DNA of 64,000 nt from CALUTH01 sp964452495 (GCA_964452495.1 CAYVMC010000006.1:1-64000), one strand, 5' to 3'; shown: positions 27,504 to 36,844, counted from the first letter of the stretch. Notes: a model not told the origin generated them from the letters alone. Numbers and translations are program-made.

Positions 27504-28583
27504 TTATTTACTACCTTTGATATAGTCGCAGATATTGGTTTGAGGTACATAATCGTAATTTGGCATCTCAATTTTATTTATAATGGTAGAACGTTTTTTA
27601 CGGTAAAGCATGTCAATAAATGCTTCCAAACGTGTAATAAATCCTGCCTCGCCCGTATGTTCATCTATTGTTAGTGATAATAAGGGTTTCCCGAACTCTT
27701 TTGATTTACGAATTATATTTTCAATCATTAAAGAATCCGGTCCGCAGCCAAATGAGGTCAAAACAATAAGACCATCAATTTTATTATCTTTAAGATAGTG
27801 ACCTGCAGAACCCGTCATTTCATACTGGTTTGCCCAATATGGCTTTTGTTCAAGCGTAGCAATACCTTCACTCATTTGTTTGTCGGTTAATTGCAATGCT
27901 GTGAACACTTTTACATCCATTGCATCCAGCTTGTCAAAAATCTTCATAGATGCTCTTTCGTCATAGATGTTATACCCGTGGGAAACAAGAGCAACGGAAA
28001 TAGGATATTCCTTATTAGGAACATCAATAAAGACCTTTCCCTGTAGAGCATAATTCATTGCAGATTTATAACTCATTCCCGAATTAAGCATGACTCTAAA
28101 GTTATTATATACTTTCCATCCAGCCTTAGAGGCTTGTTTTATAAGCTTTTCATCCGTAATACCAAACGGGGCAACTGCTTCTTTTAAGAAACTATACAAC
28201 CCCTTGCCCTTATCAGATTTGTCCAGTGTTGCTTCAATAAGGTTAAAATCTCTTTTTATAACGTTTCTAACCAAATCCGGCAATCCCCTTATTTTAGAGC
28301 AATTATAAACTTTTGGTGCAATGGATTGAATGCACGGAACAAAAATATTTTTAACGCCCTTATCTAACAAGTTAATTACATGTCCTAAATAAATCTTAAT
28401 CGGCAAACATGTTTCCGTCACAACCAGAGCGGAACCATCTGACATTGTTTGTTTTGTTGTCAAATCCGATAAAACAGGAACAATATCAAGTGCATTAAAG
28501 AAACCGAACCAGAACGGGTAATTATGATAAAAAGACATTCCTCTGGGTATGCCTATAACGTTTTTGTTGGATGATTGTTTCAT
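27504..28583 (-). CDS. COG3580-type activase-related protein (2-hydroxyacyl-CoA dehydratase activator C-like)
   Basis: Resembles the stand-alone C-terminal region (DUF2229) of acyl-CoA dehydratase activases, which bind iron-sulfur and ATP-linked partners. Visible conserved elements are IGIPRG at the start, TETCLPIKIYLGH, FVPCIQS and FGCGPDSL, each with a Cys that could ligate a cluster, and TIDEHTGEAGFITRLEAFID near the end. Length is 359. The N-terminal sugar-kinase/HSP70-like half and the COG3581 partner are not adjacent. The function is unknown for most such proteins. A TATAAT box and GAGG precede the ATG on the minus strand, divergent from ruvC. Confidence 0.8.
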   Translation of the reverse strand: MKQSSNKNVIGIPRGMSFYHNYPFWFGFFNALDIVPVLSDLTTKQTMSDGSALVVTETCLPIKIYLGHVINLLDKGVKNIFVPCIQSIAPKVYNCSKIRGLPDLVRNVIKRDFNLIEATLDKSDKGKGLYSFLKEAVAPFGITDEKLIKQASKAGWKVYNNFRVMLNSGMSYKSAMNYALQGKVFIDVPNKEYPISVALVSHGYNIYDERASMKIFDKLDAMDVKVFTALQLTDKQMSEGIATLEQKPYWANQYEMTGSAGHYLKDNKIDGLIVLTSFGCGPDSLMIENIIRKSKEFGKPLLSLTIDEHTGEAGFITRLEAFIDMLYRKKRSTIINKIEMPNYDYVPQTNICDYIKGSK

Positions 28584-28642
28584 ATATACATAACCTCAAT
28601 ATTATAATGATAGTACAGACAAAACTCAAAGTCACTATTTTT

Positions 28643-28670
28643 TTGAATATTGTAAATTTACTGTTATAAT
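28643..28670 (+). promoter_or_regulatory. Promoter of ruvC, leaderless arrangement
   Basis: TTGAAT at 28643-28648 and TATAAT at 28665-28670, spacer 16. The ATG of ruvC starts six bases after the -10 box, which places the expected transcription start on or next to the A of the start codon. Confidence 0.7.
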
Positions 28671-28676
28671 TGGTTT

Positions 28677-29153
28677 ATGAGAATAATGGGAATAGATCCT
28701 GGAATGGCATTGGTAGGATACGGAATAATCGATGTGGAAGAAGGAGAAGTAAGGCTTTCTGCCTCCGGCTCAATTCGAACTGATAAAAATAAAACCGTAC
28801 CGGCACGACTTGCCGAAATAATGAACGACGTTAAGGAACTATTAAATATGTATCACCCTGATGCTGTTTCTGTTGAGGATTTGTTCTTCTTTAAGAACCA
28901 GAAAACAATCATCCCGGTGGCGCAATCACGTGGAGTAATACTCGCTGTGATTGAAGAAAGGGGAATACCTATACATGAATATACCCCTATTCAGGTAAAA
29001 CAAGTATTAACCGGTTACGGGCGGGCTGATAAAAAGGAAGTTGAAACAATGGTGAAACTAACAATACATAACCAACAGCTCCCAAAACTTGACGATACGG
29101 TGGATGCAATAGCAATAGCAATAACCCATGCCCGTACAATAAATAAGCTCTAA
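28677..29153 (+). CDS. ruvC: Holliday junction resolvase RuvC
   Basis: Endonuclease that resolves Holliday junctions after RuvAB branch migration. The RNase H-like fold residues are present: first Asp in MGIDPGMALVGYG, Glu in VSVEDLFFFKN, and the paired acidic residues in DDTVDAIAIAITHA. The family element EYTPIQVKQVLTGYGRADK is intact. Length 158 is normal. No Shine-Dalgarno sequence is present, in line with a leaderless transcript from the promoter at 28643. ruvA and ruvB are not adjacent. Confidence 0.95.
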   Translation: MRIMGIDPGMALVGYGIIDVEEGEVRLSASGSIRTDKNKTVPARLAEIMNDVKELLNMYHPDAVSVEDLFFFKNQKTIIPVAQSRGVILAVIEERGIPIHEYTPIQVKQVLTGYGRADKKEVETMVKLTIHNQQLPKLDDTVDAIAIAITHARTINKL

Positions 29154-29227
29154 CCCTGTGAATGCGACAAAAAGTGTAATTTTAACAATTAAAAATATTT
29201 ATAAAAAAAGCTTGCTACTATTTAAAA

Positions 29228-29533
29228 TTAAGCAATAGTAACAAACTTTTCTTTCTCAGCCTTGCTTTCAGCAAGTGCATCATTATATGTAGCTTTAGTA
29301 ATATATTTAAAAGTTCTGTACAGCTTATAGCCCAAAGCAGTGACAGGGTTGCTGTCATTAGCCTTCTTTGCTTCTTTTTGGTTTTGCTTAAATATAACTG
29401 CTGACTTTGGATCCTGAAGCATTAACAGAGCTTCATCAGTACCTATTGCACTGTTTTCTGCATTAAGCATTGCTCTATAACCTCTTGCAGAAAAGTTTAA
29501 ACTATTATTTTGATTTACTGGTGAAACAAACAT
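29228..29533 (-). CDS. Small N-terminally tagged protein, unknown
   Basis: A 101-residue protein starting MFVSPVNQNNSLNFSARGYR, which matches the tag shared by several proteins here (VSPVN then NFSA). The rest is helical and charged (Glu/Lys/Ala-rich), with no membrane segment. It has an excellent ribosome-binding site (AAGGAGGG) eight bases before the ATG, suggesting strong expression. Its upstream region holds five copies of AAGTGTT or its complement and a TTTTGTAACAATC palindrome. No function can be assigned. It is useful because it carries the tag with almost nothing else. Confidence 0.7.
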   Translation of the reverse strand: MFVSPVNQNNSLNFSARGYRAMLNAENSAIGTDEALLMLQDPKSAVIFKQNQKEAKKANDSNPVTALGYKLYRTFKYITKATYNDALAESKAEKEKFVTIA

Positions 29534-29556
29534 TTTGTTCCCTCCTTTCTTTTATT

Positions 29557-29623
29557 AAGTGTTTTTTGTACACTTCATTTAACACTTTCATTATGCAACA
29601 CTTTTATTTTTTTGTCAAGTGTT
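29557..29623. repeat. Cluster of AAGTGTT/AACACTT heptamers
   Basis: AAGTGTT at 29557 and 29617, AACACTT at 29581 and 29597, and a partial TACACTT at 29569. The copies are in both orientations, spaced 12-20 bases, in the upstream region of the strongly translated 101-residue protein. They look like a multi-site operator. Confidence 0.5.
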
Positions 29624-29632
29624 TTGATATAC

Positions 29633-29645
29633 TTTTGTAACAATC
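29633..29645. promoter_or_regulatory. Copy of the GTWACAAA palindrome
   Basis: TTTTGTAACAATC, about 100 bases upstream of the 29533 start and about 45 bases upstream of the predicted start of the plus-strand small RNA. Confidence 0.4.
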
Positions 29646-29688
29646 GCCGTATTGCCCTATTTTATTTACATTTAGGTATAAGTGTCGT

Positions 29689-29868
29689 TTTTACGTTTAT
29701 TTTTTATTGCCATGTTGTACATTACCTGATGGTGCCATTTTTTCAAGCAAAAATTTACCCGCCATATTAATTGTAAATGAGAGTGAATAGCTGTTAAATA
29801 TTAATAAATCTTTTTCATACTTCCAGCTATTCTTAATTCCAACAGGAGCTTGCTCCTGTTTTTTTTAT
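29689..29868 (+). ncRNA. Candidate small RNA ending in an intrinsic terminator
   Basis: There is no plus-strand gene within 690 bases upstream of a strong terminator at 29841-29868, so something else must use it. A hairpin with a perfect 9-bp stem (29785-29793 with 29824-29832) directly precedes the terminator. A possible promoter is TTGCCC at 29652 with TATAAG at 29677-29682 (spacer 19), giving a transcript of about 180 nt. A second possible promoter (TTGTAA at 29771, TTAAAT at 29794) would give about 60 nt. The 5' end is uncertain. Confidence 0.45.
29841..29868 (+). terminator. Intrinsic terminator on the plus strand
   Basis: AACAGGAG / CTCCTGTT stem (8 bp) with a CTTG loop, followed by eight T in a row. 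Orientation is plus, although the nearest gene end (29865) is on the minus strand. Confidence 0.75.
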
Positions 29869-32800
29869 AAAATCTCCAGCTCATTAAATGTTGATATACA
29901 TTTATTTTGGCGTTCAATAACATCTTCATACCATGCCCTGAATTCATTAACCTTTGCATGTAAGTCCCGATTATCCGGCAAATTAAGTTCATTTATAAAG
30001 TTTATAATTATCTGGGCATTGTAAAAATTATTGTTTAAATTCGATATACTTTCGATAAAATCCTTATACGATGCCGTAAGAGAAGATAGTGTAACATTAT
30101 TCAGAAATACAGATACAGGTATCCCGTCAAGAGTATCAACAACATCTGACTTTAATACCCCCTCATAAGCACTAATAAGATTATCTATATATATATTGTT
30201 TCTATGTTTATTGGCAATTAATTCTTTTATCAATCCGGCACAAATATTTTTCGTTTCCACCGCGGATGTATCTCTCGGAATACAATTAATTTTATTCTTT
30301 AGGTCATTAACAATGTTCACCTCTTTCAAAAGACATGCTTGGGTTTTTTCTAATCCTTCAAGAACGTCATCTATTACTTTTATTTCAGGTATCTCCATAA
30401 GTACAGGCACAACTTTTTCAACCACATTAAATTTATGGACAAAATTCTTTGCAGCTTCAAAATTGTCCTCCATCAACAACGGTCTAAGCATCAATACAAT
30501 AGCTTCTGGTGAAGACATTTTAACAATCTCAGTTTGCATTTTACCATCTTTATTCCTTTTATAAATAGGAATATCAACATTGTCAAACTCTTTTGCCACA
30601 ATATTTGTAATACCCTGCTGCACAGCACTCATCACTATTTCCTGAATACCAATACTCTTTGTACTTACAAGTAAAGACTCAATAGAACGTCCCAAAGCAA
30701 CAATTATAGTTTTGTTCTTTTTCTCTTCATCAGATGCAATTGCATACAGGTATTCATCCAGAATTTTAGAAGGATTATTCATAATATAATACCTTTCCGA
30801 CATATCAAAAAGCTCATTATATTTATCAATAGCTTTAGGATTTTCATTATTCAATGCACTAATCCATTCATTTATTTTCCCGTGAACCCTATCTCTATAT
30901 TCCGGTAATATTTTAAGACTAAGAAATACATCAACCGATTTATCTAAATCTTCCTTCGCTATTTCTATCCTCTTTAGATATTCTTCTCTTGATGACAATT
31001 TTAAAAGAGAATCGAGCGTTTTACCAAGTTTATCCGCAACAGGGAGAAATTCACTGACCACAATACTTCTATCCGGTACCAGCATCTTTAACAAATTAAC
31101 AGATATTTCGTTAAACTCTTTGGTCTCTGCAGTACTTCTTATAAAATCCTTAACATTCTTTCTCAAGTTATATATATCATTGTAAGTCAATTCTTTGTTT
31201 GCATGATTGTAAATAAAATCTACAATCCAATCCGCCGTGTCCAATACGTTCAACTGTTGTTTATAGCTCGATAATTTTTCCTGCGCGCTTTTTACAAGTT
31301 TAAGTGATGTTTCCACAAGTTCGGTATTAGAGTCTTTTAAATCTATTTGCGGATATGCAGGAAGAACATTGTATTGCTTATAAGCCATTTCTTTATGTTT
31401 TTTAAACATTTTGTTGTACACAAGACTGTTTAACTCTGAACGTAGAGCAAGATAGATATCATCAAATTTCTTTTCTTTGTAAATAGCACCTGTTATTTTT
31501 TTATTGTAGCGATCATAACGGATATATGGTTTAGTTGTACTCAAATCAAGAGTTTTTGTTATTTCAGCATTATAAATTTCATTTAATAACGCATTTTCGG
31601 CATATTCTCTGCTTGCACGAATACTTTTTATTAAATCATACCCTGTTACACTTGCTGTTAAATCTTCATCCTGAACCTTCACCGATACAAGCCGGTTATA
31701 TTCCTCTGTTGTATAATTCTGGATACGATTGAAGATTTGAACAAATTCTTCATTGGTCTCAGGATTATATGTTTTATCAATCCAATCAATAACATTTTGC
31801 GGTAAAACTCCTGTACCTATGTCTTCCGGTCTTAACGTAAACATTTTTATAACAAAGCTATATATTCCTTCCCGCATATCACGTGCAGCATTAACAGAAA
31901 TATCTTCTCCCAACACAGCAATCAATTTGTCTGTATACAGACCTGAAACAGCACCCGCCAGTGAGCGTAAACTACCATCATACCCCTGTTCTTGAATTTC
32001 CTTTCTTGTTATTTTTCTGTTATGTTTATAACCTTTATAATCTATACCATTATTCTGTAATATTGGTTTTATTATCTTATCAAACAAATCTAAATGAATA
32101 TGCTCAGAAGATAAATATTCAACAATATCAAGATTTTTACAGAATGTGTACCCGAAATTTTCTCTAGCCTCAAGCAGCATTTTAGATTTCAATTTGCCAA
32201 GAGCATTAAGATTATTTATACTATTAATACTATCTTTTAAAGCACTTTCCGCAAACATCTTTCTTAAAGCTGTGCGTTCTGCCATTATTTTTAAAATATC
32301 ATCATTTGGAAGTGCATTATAATCCGCTTCCGTAACAATACCCTTATTAAAACGACTCCCCTTTATACGTCTTTCTAATTCATTGTAAACATCATTATAT
32401 TTCAAGTCCAAATTATTTAATATTTTTATTCTATGCTTTAACTGCTCCGGAGACATTTCTTCAGCATAACTTTCAAGAAGCGACAGATTATCCTCATCAG
32501 AAATAAATAATACATCTCTAATTGCTTTTGCTATAGAAAGAGCTTTAGGACTGTATCCTGGCATTATAACATCCTGCATAAGTTCAAAAGAATAACTTCT
32601 GGAAGGATTAAGTCTCTTCAACTGCTTATTATTGTACAATGCACCAACAGACTGCCCTTGTTTATATAACAAATCATCAACAAATGTACCGTTTCTGTAC
32701 AAGTCATTTGTTATATAGCCGTATTTATACCCGTAATCATTATTATAATCTGTCCTTGTAAGACCGTTTGAATCAATCCAGTTATTTTCTTTTTCAAATA

Positions 32801-35800
32801 TACCCCACGTATTATCATGGAATAAAACATCTTTTTCTATTTTTTTATTTGGGTCTGATTTTGAGGGTATTTTTATTGTATCAATTGATGCAACATATTG
32901 CGCATGAAGACCAGGATATCTATCAGACACAGAAGAAGCGGTAACACCTGAAAACTTGCCGGTCTTGATATCCTTAAATGCTTTTTTTAAATTATTTTGT
33001 ATAAAATAAGGTTTGTCAGTCATTGACTCTATAAGTGCAACTTCTTTATCACTCGACAATCCCGAAGAAGGAGAAATTCCAACCCAATACCTGCCGCTGT
33101 TAACACCGTATTCTCTGAAAATTTCTTCGTAATCTTTACGGACCAAACGAAACATCATATCTTTTTCCTGTTTTGTTATTTTATACATTAAATTAACTGT
33201 AGATAAAATCTTGTTAAGTTCTTCTTTTTCTTGTTTTGTAAATGATGTAAGTTCTTTTTTCTTCCGCTTATATTCTTTGTCTGAATACTTATGTTTTTCA
33301 GCATTTAATTTTGCATAATCATCAAATTTTTTGTTGAATCTATTAAGAACCGACTCCTTTGTAAGCACTCCGGCTTTTTCATAATAGCCTGTAACTATAT
33401 GTGCATAATATACAGAATTTATAATATCACCATCTTTTTCTATATACAGATTTTGCGCAATTGTATTAACCGTATTTGCCATCCCATCTATTGCATCAAG
33501 TATAGCCTTTGCTAATCGTTCAACATTCTCTCCGGAAAAATCAACTTCTAATCCATTATTTATAAATAGTTCAGATGCAAATTCTTTATCTACCCCTTGT
33601 GATAGTGCTGCCACCAGACTATTGTAATAACTTATAAAATCATTTTTTATAGTTTTCTGATTAATAAGCTCAGATGCATGGGCAAAGTATATATCATCCA
33701 TTAAACCACTTAAGACTTCACCTGCAATAATAAGCTCTTCTATCACATTTTCAGGATAAGTACCAAGAGCTTGGGCTATTAAGTCAATTTTCTCTTTATC
33801 ATTATTTTCAGAAAGCTCGGCAAGTAATACTTTCAAATTAGAAAGAACATTTTCCTTATCTGGTTCACAATTTAAAATTTGAGAATATTTATCAATAAGA
33901 TGCCTGTAAGTTAACAAATCCAGAGCTTCATTCATCCTTGCACGTAATAGCACTTCATCATAAATTCCTGCTAATGCCATAATATTCCTTTTAGATTCAT
34001 CATTATCAGAATCTAACACTTTCAGAGAGGTTTGTAGTTCCTGAACCAGAACCTCATTCTTACTGCCCAAATTCATCCTTCTAAATAAGTCATCATAAAC
34101 AGCAGGAAGTGTCTTAACATAATCAGCACACAAATCCAAAAACTCCAATACACCTTCTTTCGACGGCTCAATTCCTATGTTTCTGGATAAACTCTCTATA
34201 ATAAAATGATTATCCGCACTAACTTTCTGCTTGAGAGAGTTAATATTATCAAGTATCACATTGTCCTCATCAGGGATATCAAGCAATACTAGTTGATTAT
34301 GCAATTTCTCCGGCAGTAAAAAACCTGTTGTAAATTGATTTCTAAACGCCGATGCTGCTTTTATAACAGCTTTTGCCATAGCATACTGATTTATTTTTTT
34401 AGGTTCATCCAATTCTCTTATATCTTTAATCAAAGTATAAACTTTTGCCGCTTCAGCATTACTAATATTTTTGTTGAATGCAAATCCAAATCTGTCATTT
34501 AAATATGATTTAATCTTCTGCTGTTTTATACTTTGTTCTTCATTATCAATATACAAATACTCCGGAGCAACTGTAGTCGTCTTACCTATCTGTTTTGAAG
34601 AATCTCTCTGAAGGCCCATAACACCTACGACAATATCATGTGTCATGTCTTTATAATCATCAATTAAGAAATCAGATATCATGCTACTTAAATTAGCATA
34701 TAGTACTTTGTATTCTTCAACAAGTTTTAGTTTGTCATCTAATCTGTTGTGTTGAGTATAAAGCTTTTGCTTAATTATGTTACTTTTTACCCGTTTTAAA
34801 GCTTCCTCTGTGATAGAAAGAGCAGTAATGTAATCATGTTCTCCGGCGATTTTTGTATCCGGATTAACCAGTTTTATATGAGAATCATTATAAACTTCAA
34901 ATGAAGCTTTATCATACGGAATATAGTTAAGTGTAACATTAGATGTTGTATTATCAATATTTGCAATTTGCATCCAATTAGCAGATGCTGCATCTATAAT
35001 TCTGAAGCCTAGTGCCAGCATTCCTTCATAATCAATATTCGCTTTCTTTACCTTAATCTGCTTGCCTTTGCCGAGTTCTCGCCGGTCATAAACCGTCATA
35101 GTATCAGAAGCATCAAGTTCTTCAATAATGAAATCAGTATAATTTCGTTTATATTCATACGCAAGCAATTTTCCTGCCAGTGAAAATACTGTACACATGC
35201 CATGAGTGTTTTGGTTAGAGGCTTTAATATTTGGAATATCACTATTAACCTTATCAAGCGCTAAATCATTTATAATCTCAGAAAAGGCCTGAAATCTCCG
35301 GTTTTCTAACTGTGGATTAATTTTATAATCATCACTCAAGAAATAATCCAAACGTTCCAAAATATACTTTTTATCACCTAAAGATGTTTCAGAAGAAATA
35401 ATAAAGTATTCGAGATTATTTTTGGCATACTCATACTCTTTTTCATCAGGATTAAAACCGTTCATTTTACCTAAAATACTGTCATAAGAACCCAATATAT
35501 CTCTTTCATCGTCATTTAGTTCATTATTATAAAAAATATCTTTAAACTCTTTATTAATCTTTTTAGAAGAATCGACTCCTGCTTTCACGGCACAAGCTGA
35601 AGCTGCAAGCATTAGAACCGCTTTCCATTTATTCTTAGGACTTATATTAAACGGAATGTTGGTAGAGTATTTCAAATTTCTAGCTGTTTCCATCAAAAAT
35701 TTAACACCAGATATACTTCCATGTTCCGATATATTTTTGATAGCCTTTAAAATATTCTTTTGGTTATTTTCTGCAAGTGAATACTTATTTTCAGCTGCCA

Positions 35801-35876
35801 GTTGTTTAACAAAATCTCTGTCTGTTCTTAAGCTCTGAAATGATATAATATTATTATCAATTTTATTTATACGCAT
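29865..35876 (-). CDS. Tagged giant protein with split papain-like catalytic motifs
   Basis: 2003 residues, no family known to me. The N-terminus MRINKIDNNIISFQSLRTDR carries the shared tag. A hydrophobic stretch sits at about 84-100. At 221-232 it reads NQNTHGMCTVFS, like the papain-family oxyanion/Cys box (NQGxCGSCWAFS), with Cys228 as nucleophile. At 990-998 it reads LHAQYVASID, and at 1018-1025 FHDNTWG, like the His and Asn boxes of papains (HAVxxVGY and NSWG), giving His991 and Asn1022. The 760 residues between are helical and far exceed the about 130 seen in papain. Residues about 1050-2003 are mostly helical and coiled. The start has AGAGG at good spacing. The stop lies inside the plus-strand terminator's T tract. 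It may be a secreted or surface cysteine protease-type effector; inference from motifs only. Confidence 0.75.
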   Translation of the reverse strand: MRINKIDNNIISFQSLRTDRDFVKQLAAENKYSLAENNQKNILKAIKNISEHGSISGVKFLMETARNLKYSTNIPFNISPKNKWKAVLMLAASACAVKAGVDSSKKINKEFKDIFYNNELNDDERDILGSYDSILGKMNGFNPDEKEYEYAKNNLEYFIISSETSLGDKKYILERLDYFLSDDYKINPQLENRRFQAFSEIINDLALDKVNSDIPNIKASNQNTHGMCTVFSLAGKLLAYEYKRNYTDFIIEELDASDTMTVYDRRELGKGKQIKVKKANIDYEGMLALGFRIIDAASANWMQIANIDNTTSNVTLNYIPYDKASFEVYNDSHIKLVNPDTKIAGEHDYITALSITEEALKRVKSNIIKQKLYTQHNRLDDKLKLVEEYKVLYANLSSMISDFLIDDYKDMTHDIVVGVMGLQRDSSKQIGKTTTVAPEYLYIDNEEQSIKQQKIKSYLNDRFGFAFNKNISNAEAAKVYTLIKDIRELDEPKKINQYAMAKAVIKAASAFRNQFTTGFLLPEKLHNQLVLLDIPDEDNVILDNINSLKQKVSADNHFIIESLSRNIGIEPSKEGVLEFLDLCADYVKTLPAVYDDLFRRMNLGSKNEVLVQELQTSLKVLDSDNDESKRNIMALAGIYDEVLLRARMNEALDLLTYRHLIDKYSQILNCEPDKENVLSNLKVLLAELSENNDKEKIDLIAQALGTYPENVIEELIIAGEVLSGLMDDIYFAHASELINQKTIKNDFISYYNSLVAALSQGVDKEFASELFINNGLEVDFSGENVERLAKAILDAIDGMANTVNTIAQNLYIEKDGDIINSVYYAHIVTGYYEKAGVLTKESVLNRFNKKFDDYAKLNAEKHKYSDKEYKRKKKELTSFTKQEKEELNKILSTVNLMYKITKQEKDMMFRLVRKDYEEIFREYGVNSGRYWVGISPSSGLSSDKEVALIESMTDKPYFIQNNLKKAFKDIKTGKFSGVTASSVSDRYPGLHAQYVASIDTIKIPSKSDPNKKIEKDVLFHDNTWGIFEKENNWIDSNGLTRTDYNNDYGYKYGYITNDLYRNGTFVDDLLYKQGQSVGALYNNKQLKRLNPSRSYSFELMQDVIMPGYSPKALSIAKAIRDVLFISDEDNLSLLESYAEEMSPEQLKHRIKILNNLDLKYNDVYNELERRIKGSRFNKGIVTEADYNALPNDDILKIMAERTALRKMFAESALKDSINSINNLNALGKLKSKMLLEARENFGYTFCKNLDIVEYLSSEHIHLDLFDKIIKPILQNNGIDYKGYKHNRKITRKEIQEQGYDGSLRSLAGAVSGLYTDKLIAVLGEDISVNAARDMREGIYSFVIKMFTLRPEDIGTGVLPQNVIDWIDKTYNPETNEEFVQIFNRIQNYTTEEYNRLVSVKVQDEDLTASVTGYDLIKSIRASREYAENALLNEIYNAEITKTLDLSTTKPYIRYDRYNKKITGAIYKEKKFDDIYLALRSELNSLVYNKMFKKHKEMAYKQYNVLPAYPQIDLKDSNTELVETSLKLVKSAQEKLSSYKQQLNVLDTADWIVDFIYNHANKELTYNDIYNLRKNVKDFIRSTAETKEFNEISVNLLKMLVPDRSIVVSEFLPVADKLGKTLDSLLKLSSREEYLKRIEIAKEDLDKSVDVFLSLKILPEYRDRVHGKINEWISALNNENPKAIDKYNELFDMSERYYIMNNPSKILDEYLYAIASDEEKKNKTIIVALGRSIESLLVSTKSIGIQEIVMSAVQQGITNIVAKEFDNVDIPIYKRNKDGKMQTEIVKMSSPEAIVLMLRPLLMEDNFEAAKNFVHKFNVVEKVVPVLMEIPEIKVIDDVLEGLEKTQACLLKEVNIVNDLKNKINCIPRDTSAVETKNICAGLIKELIANKHRNNIYIDNLISAYEGVLKSDVVDTLDGIPVSVFLNNVTLSSLTASYKDFIESISNLNNNFYNAQIIINFINELNLPDNRDLHAKVNEFRAWYEDVIERQNKCISTFNELEIL

Positions 35877-36173
35877 ATTACCTCTTTTTAGTTCTTAACA
35901 ACCAAACATGATATAATTTGCTATATCATTTATAAATATTACAAAAATTTTACAATTATTACGCGTAAAATATATATTTCCTCTAAAATTAGAAAAAAGC
36001 CTTTTTCCAGACATAGTAAGTACTTCAGCCCACCAGAAAGATTAAGAAATGTAAATTTTTTACAAAATTTTAGGTGGTATTATATATTGGAAAATACATT
36101 AATGAATTTTGACATGTTTTTATTATACTTGTGCGTAGGAAAGAGTATTTCATTCAAATACAAAGGAGATAGA

Positions 36174-36449
36174 ATGAGACGAGAGCTGAACCGGCAAAAA
36201 ATGAACTGTATAACCGAAAATATGATAACTGAACTACTAACCGTTGAGAGCCTTATTAAAACAACAGTAAATAATTGCTTGAACAAGGAATGCACTGCGC
36301 AATACTACGCAGGAAAAGATTTGTGCAGACAGCTAAGTGAAGAACGGAACGATTATATAAATCTTCTGACTCTGGCCCTTGAAAAAATCAAACATCTACA
36401 AATGTTAAATGATGAAATTGAAGACTTAATACTGGCATCTACAATGTAA
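36174..36449 (+). CDS. Small helical protein of 91 residues, unknown
   Basis: The frame opens earlier, but AAAGGAGAT ends four bases before ATG 36174 and would itself be translated if an upstream start were used, so this ATG is chosen. The product begins MRRELNRQKMNCITENMITE and is nearly all helix, with three Cys and an amphipathic Leu/Glu/Lys pattern and no signal peptide. The size and helix pattern resemble export chaperones (FliT/FlgN-like or type III secretion chaperones), but that is a guess. It is divergent from the 2003-residue gene, sharing a promoter region with two TTACAAAA-rich stretches. Confidence 0.65.
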   Translation: MRRELNRQKMNCITENMITELLTVESLIKTTVNNCLNKECTAQYYAGKDLCRQLSEERNDYINLLTLALEKIKHLQMLNDEIEDLILASTM

Positions 36450-36472
36450 TCCGTTAAATACAAAATTTAAAG

Positions 36473-36501
36473 TTGATATTTTTTCTTGAGACTTTTATAA
36501 T
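36473..36501 (+). promoter_or_regulatory. Strong sigma-70-type promoter into a gene-free region
   Basis: TTGATA at 36473-36478 and TATAAT at 36496-36501 with a 17-base spacer. The expected start (about 36508) coincides with the first base of a perfect hairpin. Confidence 0.7.
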
Positions 36502-36506
36502 TATAG

Positions 36507-36812
36507 CAGACTGCACCGGCAGTCTGTCAGGTATAGTACGCTTATTATAACAGCGGATACATGTGGCAACGTAATTGTCTGATGACTAGCCTGAAGACAA
36601 TATTTATGAAAAGTTTTTCAGCCAAATTATAAATCTGTAGGACCTCCAGTATCTGGTGTATAGCTCTGTTAATCCGGATTTAGTATGTTTATGCTGCTAA
36701 ATAGGATGTAACCAGTTACTACCACTGTAAAAAGACCGTAGTACAAGTGATAGGTGTTATTAACAAATGAAAAGATAACGCTTTGATGGTATTATTAGGC
36801 TAAACTTTTTTT
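36507..36812 (+). ncRNA. Candidate structured noncoding RNA of about 300 nt
   Basis: No ORF longer than about 23 codons is present between the 36449 stop and the tRNA. The segment starts at a strong promoter and its 5' end is an 8-bp hairpin CAGACTGC-ACCG-GCAGTCTG (36507-36526). Further short inverted repeats follow, including ATTGTC/GACAAT around 36577-36604. A run of seven T at 36806-36812 could end it. I find none of the conserved cores of RNase P, tmRNA or SRP RNA. It may also be the 5' leader of the downstream tRNA transcript. The identity is unknown. Confidence 0.4.
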
Positions 36813-36844
36813 AATAATTATAAATTTAATATATATTTTTTCAT

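Noticed and set aside
29801..29992. A 63-codon minus-strand ORF overlapping the end of the 2003-residue gene
   Set aside because: Different frame, overlaps the terminator region, and shows no ribosome site.
36577..36604. A CTGATGA stretch followed by GAA, resembling a hammerhead ribozyme core
   Set aside because: Stem II cannot form between the two core pieces and the cleavage-site strand is not identifiable.
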